Origin: Montifringilla adamsi
Taxonomy: Eukaryota > Chordata > Aves > Passeriformes > Passeridae
Reading direction: 5' to 3'
Assembly (NCBI GenBank): GCA_017590115.1
Contig: JAGGNK010007448.1
Location: 5,000,815 to 5,064,814, forward strand
DNA length: 64,000 nt
The notes beneath the pieces were generated by a model. That model was not told where the DNA came from, did no database searches, and worked only from the letters and a program-made list of their open reading frames with translations. Position 1 is the stretch's first letter. The number at the start of each line of letters is the position of its first letter. The translations under genes and the position numbers were made by a program. This document shows positions 25,501 to 37,500 of the stretch, piece by piece.

Positions 25501-28500
25501 GGCTCTGAGCCACAGCCAACTGCAGCAGCTCATGTTCTCTGGGGCTAAATCCGGGGCTGTCTTCAGAAACATCTCACTGACATTAGTGCAGCTGTCCCAG
25601 CTCCACGCAGGGCTGAGCTCAGCCTTCAGGAGATGCTCCTCATTCTGCAGCAAAGCTGGAGCCTGGGGAATTGGAATTTTTTGATGACTCATTGTATTCT
25701 GAAATAATGTGTCTCTCTCAGGGCAGCCAGGGTTTGCCTGGGGTCCCTGGGGCACGAGGGAAGGCAGGCCCCCCGGTAAGTAACCAAGCACCCTCTGCTT
25801 CCTCATCTCCCTTTCTAAGGTCCTGTGCCCAGCTGGAAAGGCAGCTTGGCAGGGATGTGCTGTTCCAAACAGGAAACCTGACAGCCAGGAGCCAGCTCAC
25901 TTTTCCCCATGTTTTTCCAATTTCTGCAGGGAAAAGTTGGTGACAAAGGACCAGTCGGGTTTCCAGGACCACCTGGCCCTGAGGTATGTCCCACCAGGTC
26001 CTTCTCACATCCTCCCAGCCTCAGGCTTCACTTCTCTGCTGGGATATGATGGCAATGCGTGGTGATGGGGTAGGAAGAATCAAGATGGGTTCATGACCCA
26101 TTCTACATCTCATGTAGATGAGATCCTGTTTTTCCTTCCCCTTTTTTGTCATAGATAAAATGAAGGAGTTTTTTCAGTTTTTCCCCCTCAAAACACCACT
26201 TAAAGTAGAAAATCCTCTTATTTCCCTTACCAAAAAAAGTCACAGTGATACCTGAGATGCAGGATGATCTTCCCCCAGCACACCATCATTTTTCTCCTTC
26301 CTAAGTGACCAGACAAGGTCTGTAAGATGCTGGAGAGCCACTTCCAGCACAACTGATGTCTGTTTTCCCCTCATCAGGGTTCTGGTATTTCACAGGTCTG
26401 GAAGGGCTCTCAGCTGAGTGCTGCCACTTAGCAATCGTTCCTCTTTGTTGCTATTGGAAATAAGCAGGGATTCCTTTGTTTCCTCCTCGAGGGTGGGTGG
26501 CTGGGTGGGAAGGAGCCCTGCCAGGCTGACAGCAGCTAATGAGGGTGTCAGCACCTTTCCTAATTCCTCGCCTGCTTCCTTTTGTCGCCGAGGCTGCAGC
26601 TCCTTTCTGGGAGCACAGAGGTTATGAGCTGGCTCAGAAAGATTAATTAAAACCCAAATCACTGCCTTTAGCTGTGTGATGACAGGGAGGCCCTCACTGC
26701 AATAAATCTTGTAGGAAGATGGACCTAAAGGGAGTTGCTGGGAAAGGCTGCTCTTCCATCAAACTGATGGTGCTGCTCCTTTGTGTCCCATTCCCTCCAG
26801 AAGCCGTGGTGGCCCCCACATGGACACTGCCAGCATGTGACACACCTTGTCCCTTAGCTTTTAGCTAAACCTCTCACAGAGGCTGACACTGTCTGCAGAA
26901 TTCCACCTTTGCACCCTGACTGTTCCTCATTTTCTCCAGGGCTTCCCAGGTGACATTGGCCCACCAGGAGAAAACGGTCCTGAAGGTCTGAAGGTGAGTA
27001 GAGCAGAGACTGCAGCTCTGTGTGGGGTTGGAAGCAGCCAGGGAAAACAAAGTAGTGGGAAGGGGGGAAGAGAGAAAGCCCAGGAGATTCCTAAAGATTG
27101 TCCTGGCCAGCATCTCAGCTTGGTCTGTTTGGCTTGAGGTGCCTCCAAGTGCAGCGTTTTCTTTTCTTCAGATTTTTTTTCTGTAACAAAATTGACATTG
27201 GATAATGTCCCATGGCTGTGAAAGAGACTTTCTCATTTTAATTGCCCTTCTGAGCTTATGTTTCTATTTTCTGAGTATCTTTTCCTTTGGCTCTTTCTCA
27301 GGGAAAGCCAGGAGCACGAGGTTTACCTGGGCCAAGAGGACTGCCTGGACAAGAGGTGAGTGTCCTCAGCTCAAAAGAGGTTTGATTTAAAGAACAATGC
27401 TGAATTTTCTAAATTAATGAATGGTGTCTGTGGTTTAAAATGCTCTGGTCCCTCTGAATTTGGAAGCAGATGCTTATACTGAGTGATCAGAGACCTGAAG
27501 AAGAGGAGCTTCCTCTGAGCTGTGTGATCTCCAAGGCTTGTGATCTCTGCTTCCAGTCACTGCTGGCATCTGCTGACCCTAAACTCTGCCTTGGCTTTGC
27601 TTTTAAAGCCTGTTCCCCCACCCCCAGATGGGTTAGAGCCCTTTTCCCTGCACATCCCCTTGCACAGACATGCCCTGGCCTGGCATCTGCTTTCTGCTCC
27701 TTTTAAGTGTGTTCCCTTTCAACCATGAGACCTGCAGACTCTGCTCTCTCACATGGAGAAACATCCCTCTGTAAAAAGAGAAGGAAATGGGAATTGCTGC
27801 TCTGCAGAAATTCCTTTGCCCAGCACCTGAGAGCTTTCACTCTCCACTTCACCTCAGAACCTGAAGCATCATTCCACTTGCAGTCATAAGGAAGGGAACA
27901 ATTGTCATTGATTTAATTGAACACTATGGAAGCAGCAGAGAATGTCTGGGTTCGCTGTTTATCCTGTTGTAACTCCAGTGACATTGGTGTAATTTCCTCT
28001 CACTCAGGCCAGTGTAAGCTGTTTTTCCAGAGTCACGAGACATTGTGTAAATAATACTGAGCACATGCATGGGCAGGAGCTCGTTTTAATAGCACTAATA
28101 ATTCTTAACTTTTTCTGGGAACTCTTCTGCTTGTTCTCTAAATGGGATTAATGCAAATTAGCTCATTTATTTGCAGTGAAATAGGGGGGGAAAAAAATAT
28201 TCCAGCCAAAATACAAAGGGAATCGAAGCCCTGCATTCCAGGTTCAGGCAGGCGTGACCAAGCTGCCTTCAATTTACTCTAGTTAGTGAGTGTAAAAGTA
28301 ATCCCAAAGACATGGACATGGAGTTTGGTGTGAGCTGTGCTCCAGGACTTAGAGTGTGCAGCAGAGCACAGCACTGTGCTCTTACCACTGTGGTCACCCA
28401 GGGCACTGGGTCAGGGCTCTGAATTGCATCCCTCTGGAAATGTGGCATATTGTGGGTGGCTTGTGTGAGCCCTTGGAGCTGGGTTCCTGACCCCCAGTCC

Positions 28501-31500
28501 CACCCCAGCCTGCCAATGCCCCTTCATTACCACGGCTGACCACCGAAACGAGAGCAGCCAGGCTGGGGCTGCCAAGGGCGCTTTTAATTTCTCTCTTGGC
28601 AGTTGGTTTTAGACACTTGAGATAATTTTTGTGAAGCTTAATTGAAGGTCTCTTAGAAACTGTAGATCTGATCCTATCACATTAGAAATTGGTGTGGAGC
28701 CAAGGGAGAGGACCGAGTCCAATTGCTGTGTGAGATTTTGTGATAGCTCCATTCTGCAGCATGTGTAGTCCCAGCTGAAAGCAAAAGGGAAACGTTCATA
28801 CCGTTGCCAAGTGGTTCTGTGGGAAATTTTGGAACATGCTTTTTGGGGGGAAGGGAGAGAAAAGGGAGGAGGAGAGAAAAAGGGAACTCTATAGCATTCA
28901 CATCCCTGCCAAATGGAATGAAGCAGAGTCATGGCAGCGTGTCCAGGGTACCCTAGTGGCCAAATCCAGCTCATCATAGACCAAATCAACTGGTGTTCCC
29001 TTGGTCAAATTTTGGATGGCTTTTACTGGCAGGACTTGACTTGAGATCTTTTTCTCCTGAGAAACCTCAGAAGCAGCTCTAAGAGAGAAGGGCTCAGCTG
29101 TTAAAATGTGACAGCTGAACATACAGCCTGTGTTTAACTGCTGCTCATACTGCAGGCATTTCATTCTTGCTGCATGGTGAGTCCAAATTTTGTCACTACT
29201 TTGCCTTTTATTTTAATTTCTTTTCACCTCAGGGAGATGAAGGACCCTTAGGACCACCAGGAGTCCCTGGTCCAGAGGTAGGTTTCATTCATTTATTCAG
29301 TCAGCTATTACCAGCTCTGCTGACCTTGCAATGGAATTGTAGTTAAATTCTCATAAAGCTTCCACCCTCCTGGTTTGGGAAGTTAATCTGCCCTGCTATG
29401 AATTATTGTCTTGTCCAGGGCTTGATTGATTGCTTGATCCAGGATGGCTGAAAGTCCAGGAAGTGTCTTGCATAGGGTGTTGAGTTTATGACTTTCCTGA
29501 AGTCTCAAACCTTGAAAAACCCTCTAATGTTTAAACAGTTCATCCTCAAGATGAATGGCATTGATTGGAAACCATCTCCATAACCAGCCCTTGTGTTTCT
29601 TCCTTGATTTATAGTATTTTTCAATGAGTAGAGGAAAAAGAAAAAAAAACCCAAAAACTGGACAGTCAGAGAGAGTCCTTTTGACCTCTGTGATGTTTCA
29701 CAGAAACACAGTTAAAAGAAGCAAAAAGAATATTATCATATCTGTGAGCTTGCCAACTCAGGATTTTGTAATGGGTCTGTACGTAATTGTCACCTTAGGA
29801 CAGTAAAATATCCCAAAAATTGGTAATAGGTGGATCAGAAAATGAATGTTTTATCTTTATCTTTTATTTTACAAGCATGTAAGCAGCACCTGTGACCAAA
29901 GCAGCTGCAAGCTTTTGATGTTTATGGTTTTTCCATGTATTTCAGGGTCGATCTGGTCGGAAGGGATTTCCAGGAACACCTGGTCCCAACGGTCCAAAGG
30001 TAAGAAAAGTTTGTTCCTGATCAGGAAAGCAGTGGGTAGAAGGGAGGAAAGAAAGAGAGAAATATCTTTTCTCACCTTTACCACTCCCCCAAGTATTCAT
30101 TCCAGAGAGAACAAGAGAACTCTTTTTCTCAGAATTTTGGGGTCTCATCTTTTGCTTCTTTCTTCAAAAAAAATGATGGTGCATTTTTTAAGCTATTATA
30201 AACAAATGTGTCCCTCTTTTCATATTAACGAACTTCTTCCTCCATCATCACTTCATTTTCCATTGCTTCTCCATGGTTTTGTTCTAAAACAATGCACATC
30301 ATTCCTATCTTTGCTGCCTAATTATCAGCAGGAGCCATCCCAGGGCAATGCACTCCACAAACCCACACTCGAAAGGAAAGAGAAAACCCAACAAAAACAA
30401 CCTCTTCAAACAGTAAATACCAAAAATGTGGTCTGGCAGCACATCTGGAGTATCTGCCTACTGAGAAAATACAGCTGCTGTCCTGGAGACACTGCTGGTT
30501 ACTGAGCCTGGCCTCTGGATGGCCCATGCAGGGCACTCCGACTGCCCCACGTGCTGCCACAGCTGCCTGATCCCTGGTGGGTGTGCAGTCCTTCTCCTTC
30601 TGCTTTCTCCTCCACCCCTCATCATTTTCATGCTCTGAACTCCTTCTTCCTGCACTGGGATTTATCTCACATAGGTTCTTGCTGTGGTTTTCCTGTGGAT
30701 GCTCCATGTGACAGTAACGTGTGCCTGTCTGAGGTTTTACAATAACAGAATCAGGGTGCAGCATTGCCTGGGAATATTTGGGTTGTCTTTTCTTCTTTTG
30801 CTTTGTAAAGCTTTGGGATAAAGTAGCCAGGACTAGGCTGGGCCTATGCCACAGGGCAGTGGATATCTTATGTTTCAATGTGGTTCTCTGAAGGTTATTT
30901 TACTACAGCAGGACCAGCTTTTGGGGCACTTCACTCCAGAACAGCAAATGTTTACTCCATGTTTGTGTCAGTAGTGTTTCTTCCTTTGGATAAGTAAGAA
31001 AGTTCTTTCTTCCTCCAAGTCACAGTTGGTTTTGTAGGATGTTGTTTCTCACAGATTTTCCCCGATTCACACTTTGCTGCCCAAATAATGGGTGTACAAA
31101 GAGCCACGTTGTGGCCAGGGTCTGGCTGGCAGCAGTAACCCGTGTGCCCTTGTCTCCTTGTCTGCAGGGCGAGCCAGGAAACCGTGGCCGACCAGGGAAA
31201 GTTGGTGAGCAGGTAAATTCCTTGTTTTCCTTGTCTCCTTGATGATCTCCTCTGTACAACTTGTCCTGGCTGCCCAGAGTGCAGGCAGAGGGCAGTGGCC
31301 AGGGACTTCTGGCCACCTCAAAGCTGCCCACAGCCCTGGTGCTCCAGGTTCCAGGCTTTGCCAATGTAGGTTTTAAGGACAGGATTCTCTGCTTTGGGTG
31401 CTATGTTGCTTTCAATTCCCCTACATTTTCTGGGGAGTAGAGGAGATAGCAGCTGAAGAAACCAGACCCTGGGGAGGAGAGACACTGAGCTGCATTTTGT

Positions 31501-34500
31501 TGTAATTCCATAGAGAACATTCTGCTGGCATAACCCAGGACATGCTTTACCCCTGTAGGCTTTGGGGGAACCACAGGCATCAAGGAAAAAGCAACAATTG
31601 TTCCCACATCTCTGTGATTGAAACCAACAAACTTGTCCACCAACAACCCTGAAAGTGAAGCCACAGAGCCTCCAACAAATTCTGTGTGTTCCTACATGAC
31701 CACACCAAGCTGGCTGTGGCAGCTGGCCCTGGCACTGCGGGTGTTGCTCCTCACCACTGCTGTCCTTCCCAACACTTTCCCTGCTGGATGGTCAGCACGC
31801 TTGGTTTGCTTTGGTTTAGCTTGTCAGCCTCTCTGGCTCTTCTTTGGGTCACTTCTTCCAAGGGTTTCTGACCAAGCAAGTCTACAAAAGGCAAGGTGGA
31901 TCCTTTTCAGTACAGCAGTCTGACACCAGCCTCAGTATATATGAAAGGTGGTTACTTCTCTTTGGAAATTAGAGCCATTTCTGTGTTATGGTTGTTAATT
32001 TGCTCCTTGAAGAGCAACTACTGAAGGAGCAAAGTCGTTCCCCACATCTGAGTTCTACTTGCAGCTTTATCAGATTCTGCACGATCTCAGGCAGCACTTT
32101 CCAGTGCTTGTGCCTCAGTTTCCCCTTCTGTGGAAGGAGACAGTCCTGAGCAGAGGGATAAGCACAGTGCCTCCTGTTCTGAAGTGGTACCTGTGGACAC
32201 TGTTAAAAATGAATATTTAGAAGTGCTTTGAGATCCTTAACCAGACATTGTCCTTGAAGGGCAACGCATCATTAGGATTATTATTCTTTAACTTCCCTCA
32301 GGACTGACCTTGGATGAGAACTGTAGGCACTGTTCATCGAAAAGAAAACACAGCTGGCCTCTGCTGACACTGAAACCAGCACAGTGGTAGGAAAGCTGCC
32401 TGTGTTATTCTTAGCCAATTAGTCTCTGTCTAGAAATATCACCCAGAAAATTTCCATTTCTGAACCAGTCAAGTAATTAGAACAAAAATGTCTCACCAGA
32501 GTAATGAGAAATAACCTCCTCTCCCCGCACATCTCCACTGAGCGATGCTGGAGTGTTGGGGTTTCCTTCCTCCCTCCACTTAAGCGTCAGCAGTTGGTGT
32601 TGGGGCTGGGTTGGTTTTTTGCAGAGCCCTGAGAGGATGAACCCAGGCCTTTGGCACTGAAGACACCATCACCTCACCCTGTTTTCTCTTGTGGAGACCC
32701 TGATGTTTTCTGTTCCACAGTAAGGGTGGTCACACTTCTCAATCCTGCTGCTCTGCCTGACAAATGGGTTCTCTCAGAGTAGAAAATCTCAGCATAACAG
32801 CATGAGAAGAGATCAGCCATCCATCTCATTGGAGATTTCTTCCCTTTCTTAGGGACATCTGTTTAGGAAAACACGGGAGTTTCTGTGAGGTTTCCGGTGA
32901 TACTTGAGCTCTCGTTGAAAAATGAGTTTTTAAGCCACAGGGCAGTCTCTGATGCGTTGTTTTTCCATTGCAAGGACACAGACTCGGGAAGATCATTCAT
33001 GAGATGCTTGTTGTCTCCATGTGCTGGAAGGATTCCAGCTGCCAGGCGCCCCAGTACCCTGGAAATGTGTAGGTTAACCCTTCCTTGCCTGTAGATGAGT
33101 CAGAGGGATATGAAGAGGAATACGAGGCCTCTGGCCAGGGAAGCCACCAGCCTTCCTGTCCCTGAGTTGGGGAATGCACAGCAGGAGAATGTCACCAAAA
33201 TGTCCACGTTGAAGGTCAGAGAGCCCTGTGGGAGAAGCAACAGCCTGCAGCAGGCAGGAAGGTGCTGCCATCCCAGGAAAGCTCCTGCTTGGCACTAGAA
33301 AATCGCAGTGAAGAGTTGTGCCAGCTGAAAGAGGCTTCAGTTGCCTTATGATCTTAATGGGACTGGGAGGTCCTGTCATAGCAGGAGCAGCTGTTTGAGT
33401 CCCTTCCCCTGTACAAGAAGTGACAGCCCTGCTCACTCACAGGGCTGTGTCAGGGTCAGCCACGTTCCCATTGCTCTGTGCTGGGAAGGGCAGCAAGGGC
33501 CTGCTCTTGTCCTTTAAGGGCAAAGTATTTTGTCTCAATATCAGTATTCTAAGATAACTTGTCAAAGGACACCAGCACCATCTCATTCATGCTTTTCCCC
33601 TTCCAAAGGGGAGGGGCTGTAATGTCAGGTTTGCAGGTGGGGACGTTCTGATTGTCTTGGCCAAGGTCAAGAGGGTCACCAGGAACGGAGCAGTGAACTG
33701 CACTGGTGTTTCCCACATGTTAGCACTGCTCCTTTCCAACCATTCACCTTCTCCTCCAGGGCATCTCTGACCTCCAGACACCTCAGTCAGGGATTTTCAG
33801 GCGCTGTGGTGTTGACAGCCTCTTTGGTGTGACACGGTGTTTCGACAGCACATCTCCACCTTCCCTTCCCTCACTCCCCAGGATGGTGGAAGCCCAAGGG
33901 CACCAGGGCAGGGCTGTGCCCGGTGCACAGAGGGTTAAACCACATGGCTGTTCTTTGCGGGTCAGAGCGTCCTCCTTTAAACTGCGATATTTACTGTTTT
34001 ACTTTCCCTTTCTTTCATCTGAATGGGAGGATTGTACATTTACTCCCTCCCGCCCTTTGTCCCTAGTTTGTTTTGTTTTGAGTTCTAGCGAAGCAGTAAC
34101 ACAGAAAGGCCGCGATCGGTTCCCGCTGGGAGCGACCAGCGGGCCCGTCCCTGGGAGACCCTGCTCACGCTGGGCTCGCCGGCCCCTTCTTCCTCCCAAA
34201 TGGGCTCTGATTTATGCAAGCCTTCATTGCTGACTTGCTCTCTGTTGATGGAGCCAAGAGGGGGGGCTTAATTATGACAGGGCTGGACAATAAATGGGGA
34301 AAGCGAGACAGGAGTTAGGAATTACAACCCACCAGTGCCCCCTCCTTTCCTTGCCCCCTCTACAAGCCCCCAGCAACTTTTTAACAACCTCCATCCCTTT
34401 TCCGCCATGCCCTTGGCTGGGGAATACAGCAGACTGAATCATGAACGACATGCTGAACTCTCCTGTCTAATATAAATGTTTTACATTCTTTCCTGCATAG

Positions 34501-37500
34501 TGTGGGCCTTTATCCGGGCAGCCACTGCTGCTGGGACTTCACGTGCATCATCACACACACTGCCCAGAGCCCTGTTTGATGCAGGCCCTCTTTTCAACCC
34601 TGGGAACCTGAGAAAAATATGCTGTGCCACAGCCATTTTAGTGTAATGACCACAATTCGTGTCTGCTTTGATTAAATATTTGCTATTGGCAGCTCTTCTG
34701 GTTCTTAAAACCTAAATCTTTCTGTCTTAAAACCTACATCTCCTTGCATTTAGTGTCTATCCCATTTTGGCCAGTGAAGAACATCATTACCCAATCTTCC
34801 TCTGTTTTTTCTTATACTCCTGATAAATTACTGAGATTTATTTGGCGTAGACATATCTATCTCGATTTGTGTCTGCTTGCAGACACAGCAATGTTGGTTA
34901 ATTTAGCCCAGAGCAGACAGTGCTGGCTGCAAACACTGCAGAGCTACTGTGCTGGAAGCTACAAGGTCCCTGCTCTGCATCTCACGTTCACACCATGGGA
35001 TGCTCCTCTCACGTGGGGAGCAGTGACATCTTCCCCTGTGCAGTACCACAGTGCACCAGCACAGGCAGAATTTTCCCTGGGTTTGGGCTGAAATGTTGGC
35101 TGTGCTCCCCTTCCATCCCATCTGTGCAGCAGGGCCAGTGTTGGCCATGCCAGCAGGCTTCTGCACAAGCTGCCATAACAAGCAGCACATCTGTGACAGC
35201 AAGGAGGGTGTTGGGGGCTCTTGGTGTGCTCAGATCCCTGCAAACCCCTCTGCAAAGCACCAGCAGGCCAGCCTGAGAAGCATCACCAGTGCACCTGGCT
35301 TCAGGACCCAGAGAGGCTTTTTCGGGTGGATGTTGCCATGGACAGTGGGTCTGAAGATTGGCCTTCAGGCCTGAGCTTGGACAGGGCAAGGATCCCTTTT
35401 CTGCAGGGACTGCCCTAAGGAACCAGAAATTTCTTAAAGAGCATATTCCCAGGAGAGAGAGAAAGAGTTCTGTGGCTCTCCAAGAAATTGGAAATGAACA
35501 AGAGATGTATTCTTTCTTCCTTTATTGTCTATTTTTGCCTAGCAATGCATTTCCCTGTTGCATCTCATTGCTTTGCCATTCTCTGCCATAACATTTTCTT
35601 TCTTCATAGCCTTGGGGCTACTGGAAAAATTCAGAAACTGGATGCAGTTGTGTACCTGCACTTGTGTCTTATTGAAAGGACAATTGATCCAGCAGCCTTC
35701 AGCAATGCCACCCAGTGGCAACCTTGCATAGGCAGATGTTACAGAGTTTTCTGCTCTCCAGCTGATTCCTGCACTGAGCAATCTGTGCTGAGTCCAGCTC
35801 TGCTTCCCACGAGTGTCTGGTTCATGCAGCCTGGCCACGATGACAGTCTTGTGCTCCAGGACTGCCTCAACTTCTGACACAAAGGCCATTTCAAAGCAAA
35901 GACCACTTCAGAAAGGCTGGTGACACCCCTACAGGATAGTGGAGCTTTTCTGTTTGTAGCTGTCATCCCATGGCTAATTGGTGTTTCCACCACGGCACAG
36001 AGGAGACGAGTGCCTGCAGTGGCACAGGGGACAGTCCCTTGCATCTCCAGAGCCAGAAACCACTGGAGCTGGTAGGGAGGTTGCTTTATCTTAATTCTCA
36101 GGAATCTTTGCTTGAGATTGCATCTGTTTCCATCTTCCTAATTAAATGCAGTTCTGTTTGCCTCTTCATTATGCCGAACATTGTTAAACCCTGAGCTTAG
36201 ACTGGAGGTTTGTTCCAAGATGGTTTCTGAGTGGTGTGCGAGATCCGCTGCCCTGCTGGCCTCTCTGGCTGCAGGAACCTTTATTTCCTACTGGCATCCC
36301 ACCAGCACGACACTATCCAGGGCAAAATTAGTCTGCACAAAGGGCTGAGGCAGCTTGGATTAACCCAGAAGAAGTCCACCCAGTCCCGCTGCTAAAATGA
36401 TGGTAAGTCTCTGTCTCTGCAACCCAGGAGCTCCTGGGGAAGCTGTTTTGGGAAAAGCTCACAGAACAAAGCCACACTATGGACTCGGCCTTCCTTCCTT
36501 CACTCATCCACTGTGCTGTGTGTTGTGGTTCTTGCAGATCCTCGTGCTGCTGTTCCAGCTGGCCCCTAAAGCAGAACCAGCTGTGGAGTTAGACATTCCC
36601 ATGGCCGGGAGCAACTCCATCCGCTCTGGTAGCCAGTAGGAATTACTGAGCATTATACGAGGGATGCTGTGCTATTGCAACCAGCAAGGTGGACCAAAGG
36701 AACTGTTTACTTTCTCAGCAAATAAAAACTGAAAATTAGTTGTGCTCTTCTCTTTCCTCAGGGTCTGATGGGTTTCATTGGTCCGGTGGGGGAGCCTGGA
36801 ATAGCAGGAGAAAAGGTAGGATTGCTTGCAATGAAATTGTTGTAATTTTTGCAGGATAGGGAGGCTGGGGAGGGAGAAGGGTTGTGGAGATTTAAGTTAT
36901 GATGTGAGTGCAACACCCAGCTGGGAATGAAGCACGTCCAGGGTGTCTGAGCTAGACTAGGAGCAGGCCAAAATCATCCACTTCTCATTCAGGAACTAAC
37001 ATGCGCTGCCCTCCAGGGAGATGCTGTCAAATATTCTTTGAAAAATTAACTTTCCTCATTCATAATGTGCCGGGCGGTTTGTATTTAACAGTCAGCTCTG
37101 GTTTTTTATGGGAGTGAGGAATCCATCAGCCCTGTGTTGCTGGTCATGGGAGGAGTCCATGGGATTGAGGTTACAGATTTCTGCAGAGGTGTCCTCTGGG
37201 TTGCCAGGAGGGTCACGCAGGACCAGGGTTGAGCATTGAACAGGAGGTCTCAGCAAATTCTCAGATGTACAAGAGTGCAGCCACCCATCTGAGCAAAGGC
37301 TGGTCCAAATATTTCCCTTTTTATCTGGTGAGGACCATCCCATCTGTCTGCCCCTGGTTGCTCTGGGCACACTCAGGGCTGGTGCCCTCTTGTGTACACT
37401 ACAGACACAAACCTCTTCCAGGGAAATAAAAAGGGCTTTATTTCACATAAAAATGTAAAAGGACGTTAATTTGTTTTCTATTAGAGTGTAAACTTTTATT

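Larger units (their letters stand above)
31213..36761 (+). other. COL27A1: COL27A1 intron 15 (5.5 kb)
   Basis: Contains an old MIR-like SINE (32041-32290) and a CpG-dense knot at about 34089-34181, followed by a motif-rich stretch to about 34330. Open frames on both strands between 34900 and 36050 overlap one another and look random. Confidence 0.86.

Noticed and set aside
29846..30505. 219-codon + strand frame over exon 14
   Set aside because: It reads exon 14 in the wrong frame and runs on into both introns; the true frame gives perfect Gly-X-Y with correct splice sites.
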